A stretch of DNA of 64,000 bases from contig JAFUFB010000013.1 in assembly GCA_017470145.1 (NCBI GenBank), positions 1 to 64,000 on the forward strand, written 5' to 3'. Each line of letters starts with the position of its first letter. Position 1 is the stretch's first letter. A program made the position numbers and the translations under genes. The notes beneath the pieces were generated by a model, which saw only the letters and a program-made list of their open reading frames with translations, was not told the origin of the DNA and did not search any database. The stretch comes from Clostridia bacterium (GTDB taxonomy: Bacteria > Bacillota > Clostridia > Christensenellales > Aristaeellaceae). Shown piece after piece: positions 26,299 through 35,925 of this stretch.

Positions 26299-26943
26299 TT
26301 ATTTTTTCAGCCGATCCACAGCTTCGTAGCTTCCCAGAATAACCAGCGCTGCACTGGCTTCCAGGGGAGAATCGATATCCGGGGGCAATTGAATCGAGTT
26401 TTCTTTCTTCAGCGCGATAACGTTCACCCCATATTTGGAGCGCAACTCCAGAGACCGGATGGTTTTTCCCACCCATTTTTCATGGGGGTGCATTTCCACG
26501 ATGCCAAACTCGTCAGACAACTCGATATATTCCATGACGCCGGCATGGGTTAGCCCCATGGCCAGCTTATCCGCCATTTCCCATTCCGGTATGACGACGC
26601 GATTTGCTCCCAGCTTTTCCAGAATTTCGCGATAGGAGCTGTCATGGGCCTTGCAGATGATGTAAGGGACACCCAGCTCCTTCAAATTCATGGTGATCAT
26701 GGCGGAGGCCGCCAGGTCCGACCCCATGGCGACCACTGCCCGATCGTATTCCTCCACCCCCAGCTTGTCCAGCACATCCTTGTCACGGGCGTCCGCCGCG
26801 ACGGCTCGTGTCACCCGATCCGCGATTTTGTCCACCAGCTGTTCGTTCAGATCGATGGCCAGAACTTCCTGCCCGCATTCGTAAAGCTTGATCGCCATCT
26901 CCGAGCCAAATCGTCCCAGCCCAATCACCACATAGGATTTCAT
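26299..26943 (-). CDS. ktrA: Potassium uptake regulatory subunit KtrA (RCK domain)
   Basis: This 214-residue cytosolic subunit gates the KtrB channel. The RCK_N Rossmann domain begins MKSYVVIGLGRFGSEMA (GxGxxG), with the acidic AIDLNEQ at the end of strand 2 that contacts the ribose, then an RCK_C domain (VGKTIRSLELRSKYGVNVIALKKE). KtrA-type rings bind ATP/ADP, NAD or c-di-AMP. AGGAG lies 10 bases before the ATG at 26943. It is transcribed after ktrB with a 34-base gap. Confidence 0.9.
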   Translation of the reverse strand: MKSYVVIGLGRFGSEMAIKLYECGQEVLAIDLNEQLVDKIADRVTRAVAADARDKDVLDKLGVEEYDRAVVAMGSDLAASAMITMNLKELGVPYIICKAHDSSYREILEKLGANRVVIPEWEMADKLAMGLTHAGVMEYIELSDEFGIVEMHPHEKWVGKTIRSLELRSKYGVNVIALKKENSIQLPPDIDSPLEASAALVILGSYEAVDRLKK

Positions 26944-26977
26944 ACTGTGCACGCTCCTTATTCTATCGTTGCTTAAT

Positions 26978-28339
26978 TTATCCAATCAGGAGATCCACAT
27001 TCGCGTAACGATAATTTTCACCCGCTGGCTTCTTTTTCAGGAAGCCCATACTAATGGTCAGCACCCCTACCCTCCCAAAGTACATCAGCAGCATGATGAG
27101 AACCTGGGCTGGCCAGCTCATTCGGGCCGTTCCTCCGGCGCTGAGTCCCACGGTTCCCACGGCGGAAATCGACTCATACAGCGCGTCCGTCAGGTCCATG
27201 GGAGAGGTCGCGCAGACCAGCAAAGCGCTGAAGAAGGCCAGGCTGATCATCAGGATGAAAATCATGATCGCGTTCATCACGTGATCATCCGTAACGGTTC
27301 GATGAAACACCCGCACCGTATAATTCCCCCGCATTCTGTTCCACAGAAACATGAGCAGCACCACGAAGGTAACCGTTTTCAAGCCGCCGGCGGTGGAACC
27401 GGAGGAACCGCCGATGAGCATTAGAAACATGGAAAACCCTTTTCCCGCGGGGGTCATGGCCCCTTGATCCAGCGCCGCGAAGCCGGCGGTCCGAAGCGTC
27501 ATGGATTGAAAGAAGGAGGCCAGTATTTTTTCGAGGAAGGAGAAGGACCCCATAGTCGCGGGATTGTTCCATTCCACCGCGGCGATAACCACTGTGCCCA
27601 AAGCCAGCAACGCGCCACTGGTAAGCACCACCAGCTTGGTATACACGCTCCATTTGGAGGGCTTTTTCTTTCGAAGGATATCATCCCAAACCAGGAATCC
27701 TAAGCCCCCCAGAATTACCAGGCCGCTCAGGGTCAGGCAAACAAAAGGATCCTTCTGGTACAGCGCCATGCTGGAGCCGGGGGACCGAAAGCCAAGAATG
27801 TCAAACCCGGCGTTGCAGAAGGCAGACACGGCATGGAAAACTCCTAATTTCAGCGATTGCAGAAAGGAATACTCCCGAGCGAACCGCATCGTCAGCAGCA
27901 GGGCCCCCAGGCCCTCCACGATGAAGGCTCGATACAGCAGGCGCTTCTGATGCTCGATCACATCTCCCATATTCTGAATGCCGATGGCTTCCGCCATGAC
28001 CATTTGCTGCTGGATGGAGATTTTTCGTTTCAGGCTGAAATAAGCCAAGGAGGCGGCGGACATAAAGCCGAGGCCGCCGATCTCAATCATGATCAGGATG
28101 ACGATTTGGCCGAGGCCGCTCCACTGGGTCCAGGTGTCTCGCAGGGTCAGCCCGGTCACACAGGTGGCGGAGGTGGCGGTAAACAGGGAGATTAAAGCTC
28201 CTGCTGAGCGGCCATCCCGGGAGGAGACCGGAAGATTCAAAATAGCCGCGCCGAGAAGGATGATCCCTAGAAAAGTCAGGGCGATGACCCTGCTGATGCT
28301 GACGCTTCGACGCTTTTTCTTCCGGAGCTTAGACTGCAT
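26978..28339 (-). CDS. ktrB: Potassium uptake channel subunit KtrB (TrkH family)
   Basis: This membrane protein of about 453 residues has four M1-P-M2 repeats. Filter glycines are visible in ATCVTGL, FCNAGFD, LRTAGFA and GSTAGGLK. The basic N-terminus (QSKLRKKKRRS) is cytosolic. The ATG at 28339 is chosen because GGAAAGGAAG lies 9 bases upstream; in-frame ATGs further up lack a ribosome site. It is first in the ktrBA unit and divergent from trkA-trkH. Confidence 0.9.
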   Translation of the reverse strand: MQSKLRKKKRRSVSISRVIALTFLGIILLGAAILNLPVSSRDGRSAGALISLFTATSATCVTGLTLRDTWTQWSGLGQIVILIMIEIGGLGFMSAASLAYFSLKRKISIQQQMVMAEAIGIQNMGDVIEHQKRLLYRAFIVEGLGALLLTMRFAREYSFLQSLKLGVFHAVSAFCNAGFDILGFRSPGSSMALYQKDPFVCLTLSGLVILGGLGFLVWDDILRKKKPSKWSVYTKLVVLTSGALLALGTVVIAAVEWNNPATMGSFSFLEKILASFFQSMTLRTAGFAALDQGAMTPAGKGFSMFLMLIGGSSGSTAGGLKTVTFVVLLMFLWNRMRGNYTVRVFHRTVTDDHVMNAIMIFILMISLAFFSALLVCATSPMDLTDALYESISAVGTVGLSAGGTARMSWPAQVLIMLLMYFGRVGVLTISMGFLKKKPAGENYRYANVDLLIG

Positions 28340-28398
28340 GGAGCCGAACTTCCTTTCCGTCATGTAATGAACTGATCGAACATCTTTCAACGCAGGCA

Positions 28399-28427
28399 AT
28401 TTTACCACTTTTCTCCCGGCCTCTCAA
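28399..28427 (-). promoter_or_regulatory. Promoter of ktrBA
   Basis: On the minus strand TTGAGA (28422-28427) and TAAAAT (28399-28404) are 17 bases apart, about 60 bases before the ktrB start. Confidence 0.65.
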
Positions 28428-28498
28428 CCGAAATTCTATGGCTTCCCATGGCTTAAATCTTACGATTCTGTGAATTTCTTTCCTTTCGAAGAAAATAG

Positions 28499-28507
28499 TG
28501 CTAAGAT
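28499..28507 (+). promoter_or_regulatory. Candidate extended -10 promoter of trkA-trkH
   Basis: TGC-TAAGAT lies 34 bases before the trkA ATG. There is no good -35. It shares GTGCTAAGATA with the permease promoter region near 1650. Confidence 0.4.
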
Positions 28508-28541
28508 AGCATGAAATCCTTTTGGAAGGGTGTTTTTTGTT

Positions 28542-29906
28542 ATGCGTATTATTCTGATCGGCGCCGGAAAAGTAGGCCATATTCTGGCGGACCGATTGAC
28601 CGCGGAAGAGCATGATGTCACCATCATTGACAGAAACGAAGAGGTCATTGACCGCTGCCAGGATTCTCTGGACGTTATGTGCATCAAAGGCAACGGCGCC
28701 AATGCCCGAACCTTGGTGGAAGCCGGGGTGGATCGGGCGGATATCGTCATCGCCACTACGGCAGGTGATGAGACCAACATGCTCTGCTGCCTGATCGCCA
28801 AGCGATTAGGCGCAAAATATACCATTGCCCGGATTCGGGATCCGGAATTTAACGAAAGTCAAATGCTGCTGCAAAACGAAATGGGCATCGATGTGGCCAT
28901 CAATCCAGAGCGAGCCACTGCCCTGGAAATCAGCAAGCTGCTTCGATACCCTTTTGCCGGCAGCATCGAATCCTTCGCCCGGGGCCAGGTGGAAATGGTG
29001 GAGTTTCGAGCCCAGAAGGATGATTCTATCGTCGGCGTTCCTATGAAAAATCTTTCCTCGAAATTGCCGAACATCCCCCAGGTGCTGTATTCCATGGTGG
29101 AGCGGGATAATCAGGTGATTATCCCCGGAGGTGATTTTTTTATTGAACCCGGAGACAAGGTGCATATCGCCGGAAACATGGTGAACATCACCAATTTTTT
29201 CCGCTATCTGGGCCGCAATTCTCTGAAAGTTCGAAGCGTCATGGTCATGGGTGGCGGCAAAATCACCTATTATCTGGCCCGGATGATCATGCCCGTGGGG
29301 ATTCATATGACCATCTTTGAGGTCAATGCGGAGAAGGCTCGATCCCTGAGCGAACAATTTCCCAAAGCGGATATCATCCTGGGAGACGGGACGGATCAGG
29401 ATCTGCTGGAGGAACAGGGGCTCACTCAGATGGACGCCTACATTTCCCTTTCCAGCCGGGATGAGGAGAATCTGATGACCGGCATGTACGCATCCCGAAA
29501 AGGGGTGCCGAAGGTCATCGCGAAAAATACCCGAACCACCTATGCCGATATCCTGAATCAACTGGGCCTGGATTCCATCGTCAGCCCCCAAAGCATTACC
29601 TGTTCCACCATTCTGCGCTATGTCCGGGCCCGGGAGCACAGCAAGGGGACGGAAATCGAGCGTCTGTACCGCCTGGCGGAGGGTAAAGCGGAGGCCATCG
29701 AATTCATCGCCCGCAAGGGGGATTCCTATATTGGCATCGCCTTGAAGGATCTGAGCATTCGTCCCGGCAACCTGGTGGCGGTGATTCTTCATCAGGGAAA
29801 GGTCATCGTCCCCTTTGGTAATGATAAAATTGAAGCGGGAGATCATGTGGTCATTATCTCCCGCGAATTGGGAATTGGGGATTTAAACGAGGTGCTCTAT
29901 CGATGA
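28542..29906 (+). CDS. trkA: Trk system potassium uptake protein TrkA (double RCK)
   Basis: This 454-residue cytosolic protein has two tandem RCK_N/RCK_C units: the first starts MRIILIGAGKVGHILADRL, the second SVMVMGGGKITYYLARMI near residue 230. Each has a nucleotide-binding Rossmann fold. It controls the TrkH channel encoded immediately downstream with a 4-base overlap. The ATG at 28542 has GGAAGGGTG upstream; a GTG at 28530 is less likely. Duplicated RCK units are the usual TrkA form, unlike the single-unit KtrA next door. Confidence 0.93.
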   Translation: MRIILIGAGKVGHILADRLTAEEHDVTIIDRNEEVIDRCQDSLDVMCIKGNGANARTLVEAGVDRADIVIATTAGDETNMLCCLIAKRLGAKYTIARIRDPEFNESQMLLQNEMGIDVAINPERATALEISKLLRYPFAGSIESFARGQVEMVEFRAQKDDSIVGVPMKNLSSKLPNIPQVLYSMVERDNQVIIPGGDFFIEPGDKVHIAGNMVNITNFFRYLGRNSLKVRSVMVMGGGKITYYLARMIMPVGIHMTIFEVNAEKARSLSEQFPKADIILGDGTDQDLLEEQGLTQMDAYISLSSRDEENLMTGMYASRKGVPKVIAKNTRTTYADILNQLGLDSIVSPQSITCSTILRYVRAREHSKGTEIERLYRLAEGKAEAIEFIARKGDSYIGIALKDLSIRPGNLVAVILHQGKVIVPFGNDKIEAGDHVVIISRELGIGDLNEVLYR

Positions 29907-31360
29907 ACAGGAAGTTAATTCTTCGCCTGTTGGGCGCCATCCTGGCCATCGAAGCGATTGCCATGGTTCCTTCCCTGCTAATCTCCCTGTATTTTCAGGA
30001 TGGAGACAGCCTTGTGTTGGGGCTGTGTGCCCTGGGAATGCTCATTCTAGGGCTGTTGCTCTGGTATGTGATGAAATCTCCCCAGGGGACGCATCTGCGG
30101 CTGCGGGAAGGCTTTATCGTGGTGGCGCTGGGCTGGCTGGTCCTCAGCCTGGGCGGCGCGCTCCCCTTCTTCTTCTCTGGCCGCTATCCGAGGTTTGAGG
30201 ATGCCTTCTTCGAATCTGTTTCCGGGTTTACCACTACCGGAGCTACCGTGCTGACGGAATTCGAAGGTTTTCCCCGGGGCATCATGTTCTGGCGCGCAAC
30301 CACTCACTGGGTGGGTGGCATGGGGGTGCTGGTTTTAACGCTGGCGTTGCTTCCCCGGCTGACCGGGCGCACCTCCCATTTGGTCAAAGCAGAAAGCCCC
30401 GGCCCTTCTCTCAGCAAGCTGGTTCCCCATACCGGGACCACGGCTAAGCTGTTATACCTGATTTATATGGCGCTTACCGGCATGGAATTCCTGGCCCTGC
30501 TGCTTTGCGGGCTTTCTCCCTATGACGCCGCAATGCATGCCCTGTCCAATGCCGGAACCGGCGGTTTCAGCAATTATGGCAGCAGCGTAGCCGCCTTTCA
30601 GAATCCCGCGGCGGAAGCGGTAATTACCGCGTTTATGTTCATGTTTGGCGTTAACTTTGCCCTGTATTATCGCTTCTTGATCGCTGGACCCAAGGACAAG
30701 ATTCGCTCCTTCTTCCGGGATGAGGAATTCCGGTGGTATTTCGGCGCTACAGTGTCTTTTATGGTCCTGTTAACCCTGCTGAATCTTTCCTTTTATCAGG
30801 GAAACTGGGTCAGTTCCTTCCGTTACAGCGCCTTCGAAATTGCTTCTGTCTTTTCCACCACCGGGTTTGCAACGACGAATTTCAATGAGTGGTCCGTAGC
30901 CTCGCAAATGCTGATTTTCCTGGCTATGTGGCTGGGCGCCAGCGCTGGCTCTACAGCTGGCGGCATCAAGTTTATTCGGATTCTGCTGTTGAGCAAGGTG
31001 GCCCGCCGCTCGGTGCGTGCCACCGGACAGCCGAAGAAGGTACAGGTCATTCGTCTGGACGGAAAAGCCGTGGATGAAAACATGCTGAATCAGATCGCGA
31101 TCTTCGCCATTGTTTACATCACCCTGGTTATTGCCGGCGGTTTCCTTCTTTCCCTGGAGGGGAAGTTTTCCGCCATGGACAATCTGTCCGCCGCCCTTAC
31201 CTGCGTCAGCAACGTGGGCCCGGCCTTCGGCGCGTTGGCCAGCGATTTTGCCGGGTACGGTATATGGGGAAAGCTGTTATGCTCCTTCCTGATGCTGGCC
31301 GGGCGGTTGGAGCTTTTCCCCATGCTGATTTTGTTCACAAAACACGCCTGGACGAAGTAA
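29903..31360 (+). CDS. trkH: Trk system potassium channel TrkH
   Basis: This 485-residue membrane protein is the channel partner of TrkA. Four pore loops are seen: SGFTTTGATVL, LSNAGTGGFSNYG, FSTTGFATTNF and GSTAGGIKFIR. It is longer at the N-terminus than KtrB, with two extra membrane segments, as in TrkH. The overlapping start suggests translational coupling with trkA. Confidence 0.93.
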   Translation: MNRKLILRLLGAILAIEAIAMVPSLLISLYFQDGDSLVLGLCALGMLILGLLLWYVMKSPQGTHLRLREGFIVVALGWLVLSLGGALPFFFSGRYPRFEDAFFESVSGFTTTGATVLTEFEGFPRGIMFWRATTHWVGGMGVLVLTLALLPRLTGRTSHLVKAESPGPSLSKLVPHTGTTAKLLYLIYMALTGMEFLALLLCGLSPYDAAMHALSNAGTGGFSNYGSSVAAFQNPAAEAVITAFMFMFGVNFALYYRFLIAGPKDKIRSFFRDEEFRWYFGATVSFMVLLTLLNLSFYQGNWVSSFRYSAFEIASVFSTTGFATTNFNEWSVASQMLIFLAMWLGASAGSTAGGIKFIRILLLSKVARRSVRATGQPKKVQVIRLDGKAVDENMLNQIAIFAIVYITLVIAGGFLLSLEGKFSAMDNLSAALTCVSNVGPAFGALASDFAGYGIWGKLLCSFLMLAGRLELFPMLILFTKHAWTK

Positions 31361-31393
31361 AACTCTACTCACATAGCGTCTGGAAACGGTTTC

Positions 31394-31413
31394 TCTCTGC
31401 CCCAGGGCAGAGA
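31394..31413. other. Stem-loop upstream of the flippase gene
   Basis: TCTCTGCCC/GGGCAGAGA form a near-perfect palindrome between trkH and the next gene. There is no T-run, so it is probably not a terminator. It may affect processing or be incidental. Confidence 0.3.
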
Positions 31414-31436
31414 TCCCATCGGAAGGAGAACGATCA

Positions 31437-33026
31437 ATGTCTTCAGACACCAGGAAATCGATCGCCCGCGGGGTATCCATCCTCAGCCTGGCTGGAATCG
31501 TGTGCAAGCTGATCGGCCTGCTTTTCACCGTGCCGCTGACCCGGATCATCGGCTCGGAGGGCTTGGGGATTTATCAGTCCGTTTATCCCACCTATAATCT
31601 GCTGTTGACCCTCTCTTCCGCCGGGCTGCCAGTGGCGGTTTCTCGCATGGTCAGCCAATATCTTGCAAAGGAGGATCCTCGGAACGCTCACCATGTTTTT
31701 AAAACAGCGCTTTGGCTGCTGACGGGATTGGGCTGCGTCTGCATGATCCTGATGCTGGCGGGGAATGGCGCGCTGACCAGCTGGGTACGGGAGCCCCGGG
31801 CCTCCCTGGGCTTTACCGCCATAGCCCCCTGTCTGGCCATCGTCTGTGCCCTCTCCGCTTTCCGGGGTTTTATGCAGGGGCAGCAGAACATGAAGCCTAC
31901 CGCCATTTCCCAGATTGTGGAACAGGTGGGCAAAGTGACCTTTTCCCTACCCTTGGCTTACTTTGGCACCAAGCAAAGCCTGGCCCTGGGCGCAGCGGGG
32001 GCGCTGTTGGGCATTACCCTCAGCGAAGCCTGCGCTACCCTGGTAGTCGCCATGATCTACTTCCGCCGTCGCCGCGCCTTTTTGGATCGGCCTCAACTGG
32101 CTCACCAGGCCGCCGCTTCCACGGGAGCCCTGGCGAAGCAGCTGTTTTCGATCTCCATTCCCATTACTATCAGCGCCTGTATTGTCCCCCTGGCCCAATT
32201 CGTGGATTCCGTCATGATGGTGCCGCGGATGATGCATTCCGGTTTGACCAACGAGGTGGCCCGTTCCCTGTACGGCGTTTTCTCCGGGTTGGTCATTCGG
32301 CTCATCAATATGCCCACCGCCCTGGCGCTGGCCATCGCCATGAGCCTGGTACCCGCTGTTTCCGCGGCCCAGGCGGTGCACGATGAGGAAGGGACGAAGT
32401 CTGCTTGCCATCAGGGCTTGAAGCTGGCGTTCCTGATTGGTTTTCCTTGTTCCATTGGGATGAGCGTGCTGGCAAAGCAAGTCTTTGGATTCCTGTATTA
32501 TGAAAGCCTGGCACCGGAGCAGTTCCAGGTAGGTTGGGAGTTGCTGACCGTATCCAGCCTGACCATTGTCCTGTTCACGGTGGTGCAAGCCACCAGCGGG
32601 ATTCTGCAGGGATTAGGTAAGCAGCGGATTCCCATGTACACCCTGATCGCCGGGGTCAGCTGCAAAATCCTGATGAATTACATCCTGGTTGGCATTCCCG
32701 GCGTCAATATTCACGGCGGTCCTTTTGCCTCCATCGTATGCTACTCCGTCTCCATGATTCCCAATTTATATTTTGTCTGTAAATACGCCCATCTCTCCTT
32801 CCAATGGAAGGATTGGGTGATCAAACCAGGCCTGTGCGCCGCAGCCATGGGGCTGGTTGTATGGGGACTTCGCAGCGTTTTGCCCTTCCATCGTGTCTTT
32901 ACCCTGGTGGAGGTCGCCTGCGGTGTAGCCGTATATGGATTGGTGGCCTTGAAGCTGGGGGTTGTCTCCAAATCAGAGATCTCCTCCCTCACCCATCGTC
33001 TGCGCCGGAAAGGAAAGAAAGCCTAA
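31437..33026 (+). CDS. SpoVB/MurJ-like lipid flippase (MVF/polysaccharide biosynthesis family)
   Basis: This 529-residue protein has about 14 membrane segments and belongs to the MOP exporter superfamily. It opens SIARGVSILSLAGIVCKLIGLLF and has RIIGSEGLGIYQSVYP, FRGFMQGQQNM and QATSGILQGLGKQ, which resemble B. subtilis SpoVB, YtgP and YabM. The likely role is flipping lipid-linked cell-wall or spore-cortex precursors. It is followed by a YabN-type and a YabO-type gene, the same order as yabM-yabN-yabO in B. subtilis, so a YabM orthologue is the best guess. GGAAGGAGAA precedes the ATG. Confidence 0.82.
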   Translation: MSSDTRKSIARGVSILSLAGIVCKLIGLLFTVPLTRIIGSEGLGIYQSVYPTYNLLLTLSSAGLPVAVSRMVSQYLAKEDPRNAHHVFKTALWLLTGLGCVCMILMLAGNGALTSWVREPRASLGFTAIAPCLAIVCALSAFRGFMQGQQNMKPTAISQIVEQVGKVTFSLPLAYFGTKQSLALGAAGALLGITLSEACATLVVAMIYFRRRRAFLDRPQLAHQAAASTGALAKQLFSISIPITISACIVPLAQFVDSVMMVPRMMHSGLTNEVARSLYGVFSGLVIRLINMPTALALAIAMSLVPAVSAAQAVHDEEGTKSACHQGLKLAFLIGFPCSIGMSVLAKQVFGFLYYESLAPEQFQVGWELLTVSSLTIVLFTVVQATSGILQGLGKQRIPMYTLIAGVSCKILMNYILVGIPGVNIHGGPFASIVCYSVSMIPNLYFVCKYAHLSFQWKDWVIKPGLCAAAMGLVVWGLRSVLPFHRVFTLVEVACGVAVYGLVALKLGVVSKSEISSLTHRLRRKGKKA

Positions 33027-33028
33027 AA

Positions 33029-34468
33029 ATGACGAAACAAAAGATTACGGTGATTCCTCTGGGGCCAGGCGCCCCCGAGCTGTTAACGCTCCAGGCAGCG
33101 GAGCGGCTTCAGGAGAAAAACACTCCCCTCTTCCTGCGCACGCGCCGCCATCCGGTAGCACAATGGCTCACGGAGAGGGGTATCCCTTTCCAGGACCTGG
33201 ATGAATTCTATGACAAATTTGAGGATTTTGACCAAATGCACGAAGCCATGGCCGCTTTCCTGTGGCAGGAAGCCGCGAGGCAGCCTTTGCGCCTGGGGGT
33301 CATGGATCCCGCCAGCGATGGCGCTGTCGCCAGCCTGCGGAACACCTGCCCACCGGAAGGGGAATTGCAGATTCTTTCCGGCGTCAGCGCAGAGGATGTA
33401 GTCCTCAGCGGGCTGCCAGGCCAAATGATGACAGATGGACTGCTGCAGCGATTTTCCGCTACACGATTCCTCTCCGCGCCCTACCATCCGGAGAATCCAT
33501 TGCTGATTATCGAAATTGATTCCGCGCTCTTGGCGGGACAGGTGAAGCTGAAGCTGGGAGAGCTCTATGATGATGAGCAGGAGGTCTGCTTTTTTCCTCC
33601 TTCAGAAAAGACGGCCAGGATTCCTAAGCTGATCCCGCTGTATCAACTGGACAGTCAAAGGGCTTTTGATCATACCTCGGCGCTTTATCTACCCGGCGTG
33701 GATTATCAAAGCCGGCGTCGTTTTACCTTCCAGGACCTGACAGAAATCGTCGCCCGGCTCCGGGCGCCGGACGGCTGTCCCTGGGATCGTGTTCAGACCC
33801 ATGAAACCCTGCGCCCCTATATGGTGGAGGAAGCCTGGGAGGCGGTCAATGCCATCGAAGATCAGGATATGGATCATCTGGCGGATGAATTGGGAGATGT
33901 GCTGTTCCAGGTGATGATTCATGCCTCTGTGGGCGAAACCTTCGATGAGTTTTCCCTGACAGATGTAATTTCAGGCGTCTGCCAGAAGATGATTCATCGC
34001 CATCCTCATGTGTTTCAACATGCGCAAGGAGAATCCACGGAGGAAATTGCCCAGGGCTGGGAAGTGCAGAAACGGGCGGAGACTGGCAGCAAAACGGTGG
34101 GAGATACGCTGAATGATGTCTCCACTTCCCTGCCCGCCTTGAAGTATTCCATCAAAATGTATAAAAAGCTAGCACAGCTTCCTGCGCTGCGCAGAAATCC
34201 TGAGGAGATCATTGCGGAGATTCAAGCGCTGAGTCAGGAGTTGACTGATGGGACGACGTTGGATGAAGAAAAAATGAGCCAACTGCTGATGAAGTGTACG
34301 GAGCTTTGTTATCGAACGGATCAGGACGCGGAGATTCTGTTGCACCGGGGAGTGGAGCAGATGAAGCAGCGGTATCAAAAGGTGGAAAAACGCATCTATC
34401 AGGATCAAAAAGAACCGGAGCAATTGAATCTGGAGCAGCTGAATGAATATATGGAAAAGGAGAATTGA
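33029..34468 (+). CDS. mazG: YabN-type fusion: tetrapyrrole methylase-like domain and MazG pyrophosphohydrolase
   Basis: This 479-residue protein has an N-terminal SAM-dependent tetrapyrrole-methylase-like domain (ITVIPLGPGAPELLTL at the start, to about 225) and a C-terminal MazG NTP pyrophosphohydrolase. The MazG part has LRAPDGCPWDR, the metal-binding EEAWE and DELGD motifs, and a second half-repeat with KMIHRHPHVF. MazG hydrolyses (d)NTPs to monophosphates and is thought to clean nucleotide pools. The methylase-like domain is of unknown function in YabN. The start at 33029 lies 2 bases after the flippase stop. Confidence 0.92.
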   Translation: MTKQKITVIPLGPGAPELLTLQAAERLQEKNTPLFLRTRRHPVAQWLTERGIPFQDLDEFYDKFEDFDQMHEAMAAFLWQEAARQPLRLGVMDPASDGAVASLRNTCPPEGELQILSGVSAEDVVLSGLPGQMMTDGLLQRFSATRFLSAPYHPENPLLIIEIDSALLAGQVKLKLGELYDDEQEVCFFPPSEKTARIPKLIPLYQLDSQRAFDHTSALYLPGVDYQSRRRFTFQDLTEIVARLRAPDGCPWDRVQTHETLRPYMVEEAWEAVNAIEDQDMDHLADELGDVLFQVMIHASVGETFDEFSLTDVISGVCQKMIHRHPHVFQHAQGESTEEIAQGWEVQKRAETGSKTVGDTLNDVSTSLPALKYSIKMYKKLAQLPALRRNPEEIIAEIQALSQELTDGTTLDEEKMSQLLMKCTELCYRTDQDAEILLHRGVEQMKQRYQKVEKRIYQDQKEPEQLNLEQLNEYMEKEN

Positions 34469-34471
34469 ACC

Positions 34472-34744
34472 ATGCGTCTGGATAAATATTTGAAGGTTTC
34501 TCGGATTATTAAGCGGCGCACCGTCGCCAATGAAGCCTGCGCTGGAGGCCGGGTTACTGTGAATGGCAAGGTAGCCAAGCCCGGAGCCGATGTGAAGCCC
34601 GGGGATATCTTAACCATTCGCTTTGGCGAGCATTTGGGAAAATATGAGGTACTTTCCATCACGGAAACGGTTCGGAAGGAGCAGGCGGATCAAATGTATC
34701 GCATTCTAGAGGAAGATGCTGCCGCCGCCCAGGAGAGAGCCTGA
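34472..34744 (+). CDS. rqcP: RqcP (YabO), S4-domain ribosome quality-control protein
   Basis: This 90-residue S4 protein opens [23 protein letters not shown], followed by [20 protein letters not shown], the pattern of B. subtilis YabO/RqcP and E. coli Hsp15. RqcP works with RqcH to add poly-alanine tails to stalled nascent chains on 50S subunits. Here it complements tmRNA/SmpB rescue elsewhere in the window. It starts 3 bases after mazG; its TGA overlaps the ispDF ATG by one base. Confidence 0.93.
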   Translation: MRLDKYLKVSRIIKRRTVANEACAGGRVTVNGKVAKPGADVKPGDILTIRFGEHLGKYEVLSITETVRKEQADQMYRILEEDAAAAQERA

Positions 34745-35925
34745 TGAAAGAAAAAATCTATGTCATCCTGCTGGCTGGCGGATCTGGTACCCGGATGCAT
34801 GCCGGAGTCAACAAAGTGCTGCTGCCAGTGGCCGGAATTCCCTGTATCGCTCGCAGCGCGTTGGCGTTCGTCCCTTTTGCGGATCATCTGATTCTGGTGG
34901 TCAAGCCGGAGGAGGAAGCAGCCCTGGGGCAGGCATTGGCGGAAATCGCCCTGCCCTTCCCGGTTTCTTTCGCCCCGGGGGGCGCCACCAGACAGGAATC
35001 TGTACACCATGGGCTGCAGCTCCTCGGAAAAATGGAACCGGAGGACGCCATTGTCCTCATCCATGACGGCGCCCGGTGTCTGGTGGAGGAAAAGGTGATT
35101 CAGGCTGCGCTGGATTCCGTTTCCTTGCATGGCAGCGGCATCGCCGCCATCCCAGCCACGGATACCCTACGCCAAGCGGATGAACATTTTCAGGCGGGGC
35201 CAACCATTCCGCGGGAGCAGGTCTGGGCTATGCAAACGCCCCAGGCCGCCAGGCTGCGTTCCTTGCTTGCTGCTTTTGATCAAGCGGAGCAAGAGGGCTT
35301 CACTGGCACTGATGACGCCGCCATTCTGGCCCATGCTGGATATCCGGTTTTTCTCTCCCCAGGCAGTCGGACGAATCTGAAACTCACCACCCAGGAGGAT
35401 TTACTCATGGCGGAAGCAATCTTACAGCAGGAGAAACCTTTCCCGGATCTGCGGATTGGCCAGGGATATGATGTGCATCAGTTGACTACCGGGCGGAAAC
35501 TGATCCTCTGCGGCGTGGAGGTTCCCCATACCCATGGACTCCTGGGCCACAGCGACGCGGATGTGGCGCTGCACGCGTTGATGGACGCGCTGTTGGGGGC
35601 TGCTGGAATGGGAGATATCGGCCGGCATTTCCCGGATACGGACATGCAGTACAAAGGGATTGACTCCATGAAGCTACTGGCTAAAGTAATGGAAAAGCTG
35701 ACAGAAGCTGGGTTCCGCCCCGTCAATGTGGATTTAACCATCGTGGCTCAGCGGCCCAAGCTGGCGCCCTATATTCCGCAGATGGCGCAAAATGTCGCTA
35801 CCTCGCTGGGCTTACCCCTGAGCCAGGTTAATGTGAAAGCGACGACCACAGAACACCTTGGCTTTGAAGGGCGCATGGAAGGAATTTCTTCCCAAGCCGT
35901 TTGTCTCCTGCAAAAAATGTCCTAA
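34744..35925 (+). CDS. ispDF: Bifunctional IspDF (MEP isoprenoid pathway)
   Basis: This 393-residue fusion carries two MEP-pathway steps. Residues 1-225 are the IspD cytidylyltransferase ([36 protein letters not shown]). Residues 235-393 are IspF, the 2-C-methyl-D-erythritol 2,4-cyclodiphosphate synthase, with [37 protein letters not shown] and [17 protein letters not shown]. Metal ligands Asp and His of GYDVH and HSDAD are intact. dxs for the first step lies at 53944-55812. The natural fusion skips IspE, as in other bacteria. Confidence 0.96.
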   Translation: MKEKIYVILLAGGSGTRMHAGVNKVLLPVAGIPCIARSALAFVPFADHLILVVKPEEEAALGQALAEIALPFPVSFAPGGATRQESVHHGLQLLGKMEPEDAIVLIHDGARCLVEEKVIQAALDSVSLHGSGIAAIPATDTLRQADEHFQAGPTIPREQVWAMQTPQAARLRSLLAAFDQAEQEGFTGTDDAAILAHAGYPVFLSPGSRTNLKLTTQEDLLMAEAILQQEKPFPDLRIGQGYDVHQLTTGRKLILCGVEVPHTHGLLGHSDADVALHALMDALLGAAGMGDIGRHFPDTDMQYKGIDSMKLLAKVMEKLTEAGFRPVNVDLTIVAQRPKLAPYIPQMAQNVATSLGLPLSQVNVKATTTEHLGFEGRMEGISSQAVCLLQKMS

